This document shows, one piece after another, positions 1 through 6,612 of a stretch of DNA of 7,231 nucleotides (its first letter is position 1; every line of letters begins with the position of its first letter). The notes under the pieces are model-generated. The model had not been told where the DNA came from. It saw only the letters and a list, made by a program, of their open reading frames with translations, and did no database searches. Made by a program: the position numbers and the translations under genes. Source of the stretch: an uncultured Alphaproteobacteria bacterium (GTDB taxonomy: Bacteria; Pseudomonadota; Alphaproteobacteria; Rs-D84); NCBI GenBank assembly GCA_934255455.1, contig CAKQNS010000013.1, positions 1-7,231 of the forward strand, written 5' to 3'.

Positions 1-194
1 CCCTTGGGCCGGCCCAGGTGTGCACAAATGGCAATTTTTGCACCACCCGCGCGCAGGGCGTTTATGGTTGGCATACTCTGTTCAATGCGGAATGTGTCGG
101 TAATTTTCCCATCAACAATTTGAACATTAAAATCGTCGCGCAGCAAAACAAATTTGCCGCGAACATCAATATTTTCAATCGTGCGCAGTTTCAT
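1..194 (-). CDS. pgk: Phosphoglycerate kinase, N-terminal part (runs off the left edge)
   Basis: This is the first 64 codons of phosphoglycerate kinase, the cytosolic glycolytic enzyme that transfers phosphate from 1,3-bisphosphoglycerate to ADP. The translation starts MKLRTIENIDVRGKFVLLR. It carries the family's N-domain substrate-binding signatures: D21-F22-N23 (the DxN motif), R36 in ITDTFRI, and HLGRPK at 59-64 with H59 and R62. The start ATG (192-194) has a good Shine-Dalgarno, AAGGA at 201-205 on the minus strand, located inside the end of rnhB. The reading frame overlaps the rnhB stop by 20 nt, so translation is probably coupled. The residues around the DxN motif are slightly unusual: RDDFNVQ where most homologues have RVDFNVP or RADLNVP. 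The active-site D and N are kept. About five sixths of the protein lies outside the window. Confidence 0.93.
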   Translation of the reverse strand, partial: MKLRTIENIDVRGKFVLLRDDFNVQIVDGKITDTFRIEQSMPTINALRAGGAKIAICAHLGRPK

Positions 195-798
195 TTTTTA
201 TCCTTTCCTTGATTGGACCAAAACTTTTTCGATAATGTTCGTTTATACCATATTTTTCGATTGCTTGCAAATGTGCCGGGGTTGGGTATCCTGCATTTTT
301 ATCCCACGCGTATTCGGGATATTTTGTGGCCAATTCGTGCATAATTTTATCACGCGTTTCTTTGGCAATAATGGATGCGGCGGCAATTGACAGCGATTTT
401 GCATCGCCATGCACCACGGACGCGCCGTTCAAATCGCGCGGTACGCGGTTGCCGTCAATCAAACAAAATTGTGGTGTCTGGGTCAGTTTTTTTACCGCGC
501 GGGTCATTGCCAACATAGACGCCCATAAAATATTTAATTCATCTATTTCGGTGGGACTGCATTGGCCGACGCCCCATACGGTGTTTTTTGTAATCCAATC
601 GTATGCGATGGCGCGCGCATGTGGCGTCATTTGTTTTGAATCGCGAATGACAACCGGAATTTTAATGTCGCGGTTTGGAAATATTACCGCCGCGGCAACA
701 ACCGGACCACACAGGGGGCCGCGCCCGGCCTCGTCCACACCGGCGACAATTTCAAATCCGCTGTCGCATTCGTATGAAAAATCAGGTGTTGTTCGCAT
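175..798 (-). CDS. rnhB: Ribonuclease HII
   Basis: RNase HII cleaves the RNA strand of RNA-DNA hybrids and nicks DNA 5' of single embedded ribonucleotides, starting ribonucleotide excision repair. The 207-residue protein has the usual family length. It opens the fold with VAGVDEAGRGPLCGPVVAAA at 18-37. The four metal-binding acidic residues are visible: D22 and E23 in DEAGRG, D115 in LIDGNR, and D132 in VVHGDAKS, which is followed by IAAASIIAKETRD (138-150). DSKQM at 53-57 is the typical DSK motif. The gene starts 17 nt after the slt stop and its last 20 nt overlap pgk. A GGGG stretch about 6 nt before the ATG could serve as ribosome binding site. It sits in the 12-nt inverted repeat ATCGGGGCCGAT. 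In Caulobacter and Rhizobiales rnhB lies beside ccrM; here slt and nrdR lie between them. Confidence 0.97.
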   Translation of the reverse strand: MRTTPDFSYECDSGFEIVAGVDEAGRGPLCGPVVAAAVIFPNRDIKIPVVIRDSKQMTPHARAIAYDWITKNTVWGVGQCSPTEIDELNILWASMLAMTRAVKKLTQTPQFCLIDGNRVPRDLNGASVVHGDAKSLSIAAASIIAKETRDKIMHELATKYPEYAWDKNAGYPTPAHLQAIEKYGINEHYRKSFGPIKERIKNETAHD

Positions 799-815
799 AT
801 CGGCCCCGATGAAAA

Positions 816-2540
816 TTATACACCCATACGATTTTCAATCTGGTGACGGACATATTCGTCTTGGGTATTATACAGTGGCCATACGCCGTTGGCCAATTCC
901 TCCATCGATGTCAGGGGCTGGTTCAACCGGGCGCGGTACAGCCACATATTTGACATAACGCGCTTTATATAATTGCGGGTTTCGTATGCCGGAAAAGATT
1001 CTATGTACAGCAACGGGTCGTATGTTGAAAAATTCTTTTCAAATTTTATCAATGTGCCCATGCCTGCATTATATGCCGCCAACATTTTTATAATATTGTT
1101 GTTGATGTTCGGATGTGCCAGCAAATCAACGATGTATTGTTGTCCCAAAAACATATTGTGTTCTGGGTTGGTCATATCAATGTCAGACATTGCCACATTG
1201 TTGCGACGCGCAACGCGACGCGCAGTACTGGGCATAATTTGCATCAAGCCATTTGCGCCAGCATTTGATTTTGCATTTGTTTTGAAACCACTTTCCTGTT
1301 TGGTAATGGCCAATAACAACGCGCGGTCAATTGACCACCCGCCCATAGGTTCCCAATCGGGCAGGGGATATTGCGCCGAATAAATGATGTCGTCGTCAAT
1401 TTCCAAAATGCCGCGGTCACGAATGACACCCGATGCCTGAATTGATACCCGCGGCAGGCCGTATGCCGTCGCAATCGAGTTCACCGCATGCAATGTGCGG
1501 TCTGATGCGCGCGATGTTATCAGATATTTCAGATATTGTTCCGCGCGTTCTTTTTGGTTCGTTTGAATCAACGCCAATGCCATGCGGCCATATTTTGTTT
1601 CGCGCAGTGCGTCAATATCGTCGTCGGTGTAATCTTGTTCAAAAAATTCATATTCAGGTGTTTCGCCCAGCATAACCGCCGACAATGCACCATAGAATGC
1701 CATTGGGTGTGCGGCCGCAATTTTCCAATATTTTTTCGCAGCGGCGGCATCGCCATTTGCATCCGCGGCGCGGCCGGCCCAAAATGCAGCCTCGGTTTTG
1801 CGGGCGTTGTTTATCTGAGCCAACTGTAAAATCTGGCTGAAATATTTTTCACTTTCTTTGAATTTTTCTTCCTTGAAATATAATAATCCCATTGACCACA
1901 GGCCGTATTCAGATTTTGCATCCGCCGCAACAAAGCCCCATTTTTTTGCCAATTCAAATTCGCCGTTTGTATAGTATATGAACGACAATCGACCCGCCAA
2001 ACGGCCATAGTCAGATTCAGTCAATTTTTTCTTGAACGCCGGGTCTTGTAATATCAATCGGGCGGTTTTAGTACTGCCACTGCGGATGGCGCGTTTGAAT
2101 TTTTTTATGCTGGCATCTGTGGCGCCGGAATATTGTTTTGCCGTCCATGTTTCTGATTGGGCGGTTTCAATGGAATCAGTGCCACTTATCATTTTTGGTA
2201 CCGATGCTTTGCGCACAGTGGTCTTTTTTATTTGTGCCAATTTTTCCATACGCGTCGCACCCGGCATATCGTAATATTTGTTCATCCACGCGTTGATTTC
2301 TGCGCCGCGTGTGCGATATGTTTTGGATGTATAGCGTTGATATAAAACCTCGTTCATCAGCATTTTGTCGGTCAATTGCTGTTCCAGTTTTTTTGCTGCA
2401 TCAATTTTTTCGTTTTGCTGCATGACAAATATTTGTTCATATAAACTGGCGTCGTTATCCGTTAAAATCATCGGATTATTTGCGGCCCGCGCAGCGGTCG
2501 CAAATAAAATCGCTGTTAAAAATATGAATATTTTTTTCAT
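816..2540 (-). CDS. slt: Soluble lytic murein transglycosylase (Slt70-like, GH23)
   Basis: This is a periplasmic lytic transglycosylase that cleaves the MurNAc-GlcNAc bond of peptidoglycan and forms 1,6-anhydro ends. Residues 1-19 are a signal peptide (MKKIFIFLTAILFATAARA, cleavage likely after ARA). Residues about 20-390 are an alpha-helical repeat region like the superhelical U/L domain of Slt70, with TPR-like stretches at 190-290. The catalytic lysozyme-like domain covers about 395-540. It has the ES motif KQESGF with catalytic E416, then GLMQIMPSTA (431-440), LAAYNAG (487-493) and ESFPAYETRNYIKRV (514-528). At 574 residues it is somewhat shorter than E. coli Slt70 (about 645). The gene begins 11 nt after nrdR. 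I see no clear Shine-Dalgarno before the ATG, so translation may depend on coupling to nrdR. The start is supported by the signal peptide beginning right there. MltE or other family-1 enzymes are less likely given the long helical N-terminal part. Confidence 0.93.
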   Translation of the reverse strand: MKKIFIFLTAILFATAARAANNPMILTDNDASLYEQIFVMQQNEKIDAAKKLEQQLTDKMLMNEVLYQRYTSKTYRTRGAEINAWMNKYYDMPGATRMEKLAQIKKTTVRKASVPKMISGTDSIETAQSETWTAKQYSGATDASIKKFKRAIRSGSTKTARLILQDPAFKKKLTESDYGRLAGRLSFIYYTNGEFELAKKWGFVAADAKSEYGLWSMGLLYFKEEKFKESEKYFSQILQLAQINNARKTEAAFWAGRAADANGDAAAAKKYWKIAAAHPMAFYGALSAVMLGETPEYEFFEQDYTDDDIDALRETKYGRMALALIQTNQKERAEQYLKYLITSRASDRTLHAVNSIATAYGLPRVSIQASGVIRDRGILEIDDDIIYSAQYPLPDWEPMGGWSIDRALLLAITKQESGFKTNAKSNAGANGLMQIMPSTARRVARRNNVAMSDIDMTNPEHNMFLGQQYIVDLLAHPNINNNIIKMLAAYNAGMGTLIKFEKNFSTYDPLLYIESFPAYETRNYIKRVMSNMWLYRARLNQPLTSMEELANGVWPLYNTQDEYVRHQIENRMGV

Positions 2541-2551
2541 GAATTTTTATA

Positions 2552-3052
2552 TCAGAACAGTGATGTTTTTGGCAAATGGCACACCACGGCATTGTCATCA
2601 GGTTCCGGTATTTGATCAATGATTTTTTTGAAATCGGAAATGCGCGAAAACTTGCGATATACCGATACAAATCGCACGAATGCAATCGGGTCCAGGTTTA
2701 ATAATGAATCCGCAACCATTTGGCCAACCATAACACTGGTCACCGTATCGTCGGCGGTTTCTGTTTCCAGACGGCGGTGTATAGATGTGACCAATTTTTC
2801 AATTTGTTCGTCGCCAACCTCGCGATTGCGGCATGCCAACTTTATGCTGCGACGCAGTTTTTCGCGGTCAAAAGCCTCTAACTTGCCACTGTTTTTGCGC
2901 ACCATTAAATCACGCATTTGCACGCGTTCAACGGTTGTAAATTTCGCGCCGCATTGGTTGCACACGCGACGGCGCCGAATAATTGCATCTTCGGTGTCGG
3001 GGCGGGAATCAGTCACGCGGCTGTCGGTTGAATTACAATATGGACATCTCAT
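2552..3052 (-). CDS. nrdR: Transcriptional repressor NrdR
   Basis: NrdR represses ribonucleotide reductase operons in response to the ATP/dATP balance. The N-terminal zinc ribbon uses C3, C6 (CPYC), C31 and C34 (CNQCG). Between them is the basic stretch IIRRRRV (24-30) that contacts DNA. An ATP-cone domain follows at about 48-138 (VRKNSGKLEAFDREKLRRSI at 51-70; DPIAFVRFVSVYRKF at 121-135). The protein is 166 residues, slightly longer than the E. coli protein (149), with a C-terminal tail after FSRISDFKKII. Initiation at 3052 is fixed by the MRCPYC start shared by the family. There is no purine-rich ribosome site upstream; the best promoter places transcription start at or next to the ATG (separate entry). 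No ribonucleotide reductase gene is in the window and I find no convincing NrdR box. It leads the minus-strand operon and is divergent from ccrM. Confidence 0.97.
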   Translation of the reverse strand: MRCPYCNSTDSRVTDSRPDTEDAIIRRRRVCNQCGAKFTTVERVQMRDLMVRKNSGKLEAFDREKLRRSIKLACRNREVGDEQIEKLVTSIHRRLETETADDTVTSVMVGQMVADSLLNLDPIAFVRFVSVYRKFSRISDFKKIIDQIPEPDDNAVVCHLPKTSLF

Positions 3053-3059
3053 GCCGTAC

Positions 3060-3088
3060 AGAATAGCAATCTATTCGCGCCCCCGCAA
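3060..3088 (-). promoter_or_regulatory. Candidate promoter of the nrdR-slt-rnhB-pgk operon with overlapping palindrome
   Basis: On the minus strand TTGCGG (3088-3083) and TATTCT (3065-3060) are separated by 17 nt, a passable sigma70 promoter (3/6 and 4/6 matches). The expected start lies 6-8 nt downstream, at about 3052-3054, which is on or beside the A of the nrdR ATG. A perfect inverted repeat, GAATAG-CAAT-CTATTC (3061-3076), covers the -10 element and could be an operator. It does not resemble the known NrdR box. The promoter assignment is inferred from sequence only. Confidence 0.4.
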
Positions 3089-3195
3089 GCATAATTTGCA
3101 TTTTTTCGCGCGACTAAAAATGCTGTTTTCATAAAAATCAAGTCTTTTATTTATATGAATATGCTTGCGTACATGTTTTTTTATGCCCCGATTTG

Positions 3196-3204
3196 TGGTA
3201 AAAT
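3196..3204 (+). promoter_or_regulatory. Extended -10 promoter of ccrM
   Basis: TGGTAAAAT fits the extended -10 consensus TGnTATAAT in 8 defined positions except one. It lies 18 nt before the ccrM ATG, predicting a leader of only about 10-12 nt. No good -35 hexamer is present (a T-rich run at 3176-3182 occupies that place), as is usual for extended -10 promoters. The only ribosome-site candidate is weak, AGAGAG just before the ATG. Neither a GANTC site nor a clear CtrA box (TTAA-N7-TTAA) is present in 3053-3222. This contrasts with the Caulobacter ccrM promoter. Confidence 0.55.
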
Positions 3205-3222
3205 GATATTCAGAGCAGAGAG

Positions 3223-4323
3223 ATGGAAAAATACCTGAACCAAATTTTATCTGGTGATTGTATCGATGTTATGCGTGGCATTCCAGACGCGTCGGTTGAT
3301 GCCGTCTTTGCCGACAGTCCATATAATTTACAATTGGGTACCAAAACGCTGTATCGGCCCGAGGATCAAACCGCCGCGCGTGCCGTGCGTGACGCGTGGG
3401 ACGCATTTGACAGCCCCGCCGAATACGATGAATTTACACGCGCATGGATGCGTGAATGCCGGCGCATATTGAAACCTGATGGCGCAATGTGGGTCATTGG
3501 CAGTTATCATAATATTTTCCGTTTGGGGGCAATTCTGCAAGACATGGGTTTCTGGATTCTGAATGATATTGTGTGGGTAAAAACAAATCCCATGCCGAAT
3601 TTCCGTGGCACGCGTTTTACAAATGCACATGAAACATTGATTTGGGCAACCCCGCGCAAGACCGGAAAATATACATTTAATTATGAAACAATGAAGAAAT
3701 TAAACGGCGGCAAACAAATGCGGTCGGATTGGAATATCAACATTTGCCTGGGCGAGGAACGTATCAAGGGTGCCGATGGCAAAAGTTTGCACAACACACA
3801 AAAGCCAATGGATTTGCTGCGCCGTGTAATTTTGGCGTCGACCAAGCCTGGCGATATTATCCTGGACCCATTCGTGGGCAGTGGCACCACCGCGGCGGCG
3901 GCGCACGAGTTGGGGCGCAATTTTATCGGAATTGATCGCGACGAAAACTATGTGGCCGCGGCGCGCGGGCGCGTGCAAAATATAACACCAATTGATTTAT
4001 CGGGGATAGAGGTTGCCGCCCCAAAACGGGACGAGGTTCGCGTTGCGTTTCGCGAATTGCTGGATGCGGGGTTGTTGTATGTTGGTCAAACTTTGGTCAG
4101 CCCACGTGGCGAGCGCGTGATGATTACGCGTGATGCGCAGTTGGCACATACCCTGCACGGCAAGGCGTCAATCCATGTTATGGCGGCGCGCCTGCAACAC
4201 AGCGTCAGTTTCAATGGTTGGGATTATTGGTCGGCGGAAAAGCGTGACGGAACATTGGTGCCAATCGACGAGTTGCGCAAATATGTACGGGATATCAAAC
4301 GCGGTATTAAAAAAGCCGCATAG
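3223..4323 (+). CDS. ccrM: CcrM-like DNA adenine N6-methyltransferase (GANTC)
   Basis: This is an orphan beta-class adenine methyltransferase. CcrM methylates A in GANTC and in Caulobacter is made late in the cell cycle to couple methylation state to replication. At 366 residues it is close to Caulobacter CcrM (358). The motif order is beta-type. Catalytic motif IV is at 31-34 and SAM-binding motif I is at 215-223 (DPFVGSGTT). Family-specific blocks lie between: GAMWVIGSYHNIFR (87-100), LNDIVWVKTNPMPNFRGTRF (113-132), NAHETLIWA (134-142) and MRSDW (166-170). The C-terminal part (about 280-355, with NGWDYWSAEKRDG at 331-343) matches the RAMA domain that CcrM uses for DNA recognition. Two prolines that are normally conserved are replaced: motif IV reads DSPY, not DPPY, and HNTQKP (190-195) replaces HPTQKP. 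No restriction gene is adjacent, which agrees with an orphan regulatory enzyme. The promoter is divergent from nrdR. Confidence 0.95.
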   Translation: MEKYLNQILSGDCIDVMRGIPDASVDAVFADSPYNLQLGTKTLYRPEDQTAARAVRDAWDAFDSPAEYDEFTRAWMRECRRILKPDGAMWVIGSYHNIFRLGAILQDMGFWILNDIVWVKTNPMPNFRGTRFTNAHETLIWATPRKTGKYTFNYETMKKLNGGKQMRSDWNINICLGEERIKGADGKSLHNTQKPMDLLRRVILASTKPGDIILDPFVGSGTTAAAAHELGRNFIGIDRDENYVAAARGRVQNITPIDLSGIEVAAPKRDEVRVAFRELLDAGLLYVGQTLVSPRGERVMITRDAQLAHTLHGKASIHVMAARLQHSVSFNGWDYWSAEKRDGTLVPIDELRKYVRDIKRGIKKAA

Positions 4324-4433
4324 CCGTTTTCAATTTCGCGTTCCATGCGAATGCGCTCTAAATTATAAAATCCGTATGTATACATTTTTTTCTACCTTGT
4401 TTTTTGATTGATGGCATAGCACTAAAAATCATT

Positions 4434-4462
4434 TTGGCAATTGTTGTTGCAGGTTGTATTTT
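4434..4462 (+). promoter_or_regulatory. Weak candidate distal promoter upstream of clpP
   Basis: TTGGCA (4434-4439) and TATTTT (4457-4462) are separated by 17 nt, matching sigma70 at 5/6 and 4/6. It would give clpP a second transcript with a leader of about 80 nt. In such AT-rich spacer a match of this quality may be chance. The rest of the 226-bp ccrM-clpP spacer holds a 10-bp palindrome (ATGTATACAT, 4376-4385) before a T run, but no clear ccrM terminator and no small ORF I can support. Confidence 0.25.
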
Positions 4463-4495
4463 TTGCAGATTTTCCTATATATACACCAGTATAAA

Positions 4496-4542
4496 TTCGC
4501 GAATCGGATTTTTTATGGTATAATTCAGTGGAAATAAAAGGA
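4496..4542 (+). promoter_or_regulatory. clpP promoter (extended -10) with GANTC site, and ribosome binding site
   Basis: TGGTATAAT (4516-4524) is a perfect extended -10 element. The -35 position at 17-nt spacing, TTCGCG (4496-4501), is poor. Transcription should start near 4531, leaving a leader of about 19 nt. That leader contains the Shine-Dalgarno AAGGA (4538-4542), 7 nt before the ATG at 4550. A CcrM target, GAATC (4501-4505), straddles the edge of the -35 element, so methylation state could influence the promoter; that last point is inference. Confidence 0.7.
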
Positions 4543-4549
4543 TGTTTTA

Positions 4550-5131
4550 ATGGCATTGATACCAATGGTTATCGAAGAATCGCCCCGTGGCGAACGTTCG
4601 TTTGATATTTATTCGCGCCTGTTGCGTGATCGCATTGTTATGATAAACGGTCAAATTGAACCGACAATGGCAAACAGTATTGTGGCGCAATTATTGTTTT
4701 TGGAATCTGAAAATCCAAATGCGGAAATTTCGGTTTATATCAACAGTCCTGGCGGTGATGTTTCTGCGGGCTGGGCGATTATGGACACCATGCAGTATAT
4801 AAAATCGCCGGTGTCGACCATCGGTATGGGTTTGGTTGCGTCAATGGGTTCGGTTCTGTTGGCGGCGGGTGCGCATGGGAAACGTTTTGTTTTGCCAAAT
4901 ACCCAGATTATGATTCACCAGCCATTGGCCGGGGCCGAAGGGCAGATTACCGACATGGAAATTCGTATGACCCAATATCAAAAGAATAAACAGACATTGA
5001 TTAAACAAATGGCGGCGTTTACTGGGCGCAGTGAAAAAGAACTGTTTGATGCAATGGAACGCGACAATTGGATGACCCCGACCGAGGCCAAAGATTTCGG
5101 TCTGATTGATGGAATTTTATTGCGTAAATAA
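4550..5131 (+). CDS. clpP: ATP-dependent Clp protease proteolytic subunit ClpP
   Basis: ClpP is the serine peptidase that forms the double-heptamer barrel of ClpXP and ClpAP. It degrades proteins unfolded by the ATPase partner, in the cytoplasm. The 193-residue length is normal. The catalytic triad is S98 in LVASMGSVLLAAG, H123 in MIHQPLAGAEGQ, and D172 in MERDNWMTPTEA. YINSPGGDVSAGWAIMDTM (63-81) is the conserved oxyanion-region block. The N-terminal stretch MALIPMVIEESPRGERSFDI resembles the alphaproteobacterial form, which starts with M-x-PMVVE. A short ATG-TTT-TAA reading frame (4542-4550) overlaps the start codon, but its ATG overlaps the Shine-Dalgarno, so it is probably not translated. 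clpX follows 20 nt downstream, the classic clpP-clpX order. The genes often found beside it, tig upstream and lon downstream, are absent. Confidence 0.98.
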   Translation: MALIPMVIEESPRGERSFDIYSRLLRDRIVMINGQIEPTMANSIVAQLLFLESENPNAEISVYINSPGGDVSAGWAIMDTMQYIKSPVSTIGMGLVASMGSVLLAAGAHGKRFVLPNTQIMIHQPLAGAEGQITDMEIRMTQYQKNKQTLIKQMAAFTGRSEKELFDAMERDNWMTPTEAKDFGLIDGILLRK

Positions 5132-5151
5132 TTTATGTGGGATGGCAAGAT

Positions 5152-6429
5152 ATGAGTGACGACAAAAACAACAACACACCGTCAACCGACGCAAACCAGA
5201 ACAATACCCAGTTTTGCAGTTTCTGTGGCAAGGCCGTGTACGAGGTTAAAAAACTGGTTAGCGGACGCAATGTTTGCATTTGTGACGAATGTATAAATCT
5301 GTGCAACGACATTATGGCGGACGATATGCGGACCGAGGTCAGCAAAGATGCTGCGAAATTGCCAACCCCGTCCCAGATTTATAATTTCTTGAATGAATAT
5401 ATTATTGGCCAAGATATGGCGAAACGCACATTGGCGGTGGCGGTGTATAACCACTATAAACGGCACAGCGTGGCGTTGTCGTCAAATGTTGAAATTCAAA
5501 AATCTAATGTGTTGCTGATTGGACCGACGGGCACGGGTAAAACATTGTTTGCGCAAACATTGGCGCGCATTTTGGATGTGCCGTTTGCAATTGCCGATGC
5601 CACCACTTTGACCGAGGCCGGATATGTCGGCGACGATGTGGAAAGTGTTTTAACACGTCTGTTGCAAAATGCGAATTTCGATGTCGAACGCGCGGGTCGT
5701 GGCATTATCTATATTGACGAAATTGATAAAATTGCGCGTAAATCTGAAAACCCATCGCTGACGCGTGATGTCTCGGGCGAGGGCGTACAGCAAGCATTAT
5801 TGAAACTGGTCGAAGGCACCGTTGCGAATGTCCCGGCGGGCGGGGCGGGGCGTAAACACCCGGGCGAGGCCACCGTTCAATTGGACACATCGAAAATTTT
5901 GTTTATCTGTGGTGGGGCGTTTGATGGCCTGAATAAAATTATTGGTGGTCGCAAATCCGAACGCGCGGGCATCGGTTTTGGCGCAAATGTGCAATCGAAA
6001 AAAGAACGCGAATCTAGAAATTACCTGGACGATGTTCAACCCGAAGATTTGGTTAAATTCGGCATCATTCCGGAATTGGTTGGGCGTTTGCCGGTAATTA
6101 CCACATTGCAAGATTTGGATGAAAATGCGCTGGTTAAAATTTTGACCGAACCGAAAAACGCAATTGTGAAACAGTATGTTGCAATGTTGGAAATGGACAA
6201 TGTGAAATTGAACATTACCGATGACGGATTGCGTGAAATTGCAAAAATGGCGGTGGCGCGCAAAACTGGGGCGCGTGGCCTGCGCAGTATTTTGGAACGC
6301 ATATTGTTGGCACCAATGTTTGATGCGCCCGATAACCCCGAATTGGCGGAAATTGTAATTGATAAAAATGTGGTGCTGGGCAAAAAACAGCCCGTGCAAA
6401 TCCTGCGTGACGCCAAAAAAGCCGCATAA
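5152..6429 (+). CDS. clpX: ATP-dependent Clp protease ATP-binding subunit ClpX
   Basis: ClpX is the AAA+ unfoldase that recognises tagged or adaptor-delivered substrates and feeds them to ClpP. With the ATG at 5152 the protein is 425 residues, starting MSDDKNNN as is typical. An in-frame GTG at 5137 would add five residues (MGWQD) and is less likely. The N-terminal zinc domain uses C22, C25, C44 and C47; C42 and C51 are additional cysteines. AAA+ features are Walker A GPTGTGKT (124-131), the pore loop GYVG (157-160), Walker B IIYIDEID (185-192, D189 and E190), RKH loop (234-236), the ClpP-docking IGF loop (274-276), arginine finger R312 in PELVGRLP, and sensor 2 GARGLR (373-378, R375). All key residues are present. 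It lies 20 nt after clpP and is presumably co-transcribed. The ribosome site is weak (GGGA about 9 nt upstream, or AAGA close to the ATG), so coupling to clpP is plausible. Confidence 0.98.
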   Translation: MSDDKNNNTPSTDANQNNTQFCSFCGKAVYEVKKLVSGRNVCICDECINLCNDIMADDMRTEVSKDAAKLPTPSQIYNFLNEYIIGQDMAKRTLAVAVYNHYKRHSVALSSNVEIQKSNVLLIGPTGTGKTLFAQTLARILDVPFAIADATTLTEAGYVGDDVESVLTRLLQNANFDVERAGRGIIYIDEIDKIARKSENPSLTRDVSGEGVQQALLKLVEGTVANVPAGGAGRKHPGEATVQLDTSKILFICGGAFDGLNKIIGGRKSERAGIGFGANVQSKKERESRNYLDDVQPEDLVKFGIIPELVGRLPVITTLQDLDENALVKILTEPKNAIVKQYVAMLEMDNVKLNITDDGLREIAKMAVARKTGARGLRSILERILLAPMFDAPDNPELAEIVIDKNVVLGKKQPVQILRDAKKAA

Positions 6430-6432
6430 AAA

Positions 6433-6480
6433 GGCCCTATTAAAATCCCCTTCGCTGGGGGCAAAGGGTGGGCTTTGTTT
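6433..6480 (+). terminator. Weak possible terminator of clpPX
   Basis: GCCC (6434-6437) can pair with GGGC (6470-6473) around an inner CCCC/GGGG pairing (6447-6450 with 6457-6460, loop TTCGCT). TTTGTTT follows. The structure is loose and the tail interrupted, so real termination may happen at the stronger hairpins further on. This stretch is also the left end of the repeat element described separately. Confidence 0.3.
6441..6459 (+). repeat. 19-bp direct repeat, copy 1
   Basis: TAAAATCCCCTTCGCTGGG is found here and again, identical over 19 bases, 56 bp further at 6497-6515. Each copy can fold as CCCC/GGG(G) around a TTCGCT loop. The two copies form the left half of the repeat element. Confidence 0.9.
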
Positions 6481-6496
6481 GGTAACGGGAATAAAC

Positions 6497-6515
6497 TAAA
6501 ATCCCCTTCGCTGGG
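6497..6515 (+). repeat. 19-bp direct repeat, copy 2
   Basis: This is an exact second copy of the 19-mer at 6441-6459. The flanks differ (T before copy 1, C before copy 2; GG versus AA after), so the repeat unit is exactly this length. A GANTC site (6515-6519) begins on its last base. Confidence 0.9.
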
Positions 6516-6612
6516 AATCACCCACAAAATCTGACGATTTTGCGGGACCCGGGTCGGGGTGTCCGCGCAGCGGACGGGGTAGTGGTAAATATTGCCCCGC
6601 AGGGACTTTAAT

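Noticed and set aside
326..958. 210-codon plus-strand open frame
   Set aside because: It lies antisense to rnhB and the end of slt, which both have clear family motifs. Its translation has no recognisable domain or sensible composition.
2619..3134. 171-codon plus-strand open frame over nrdR
   Set aside because: It is the antisense shadow of nrdR; the protein is full of R and S as expected from a reversed frame and has no upstream ribosome site.
3053..3222. CtrA box or GANTC control of ccrM
   Set aside because: I looked for TTAA-N7-TTAA and GANTC in the nrdR-ccrM spacer, as expected from Caulobacter, and found neither.
3223..4323. Restriction-modification or other defence system around the methyltransferase
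   Set aside because: No nuclease, specificity subunit or defence gene is adjacent. The sequence and RAMA domain fit orphan CcrM.
4542..4552. Two-codon micro-ORF (ATG TTT TAA) overlapping the clpP start
   Set aside because: Its ATG overlaps the Shine-Dalgarno used by clpP, so it cannot be initiated efficiently. It is most likely chance.
5135..5155. Six-codon micro-ORF (MWDGKI) ending in an ATGA overlap with the clpX start
   Set aside because: It has no ribosome binding site and no known counterpart. The ATGA overlap is suggestive of coupling, but the evidence is too thin.
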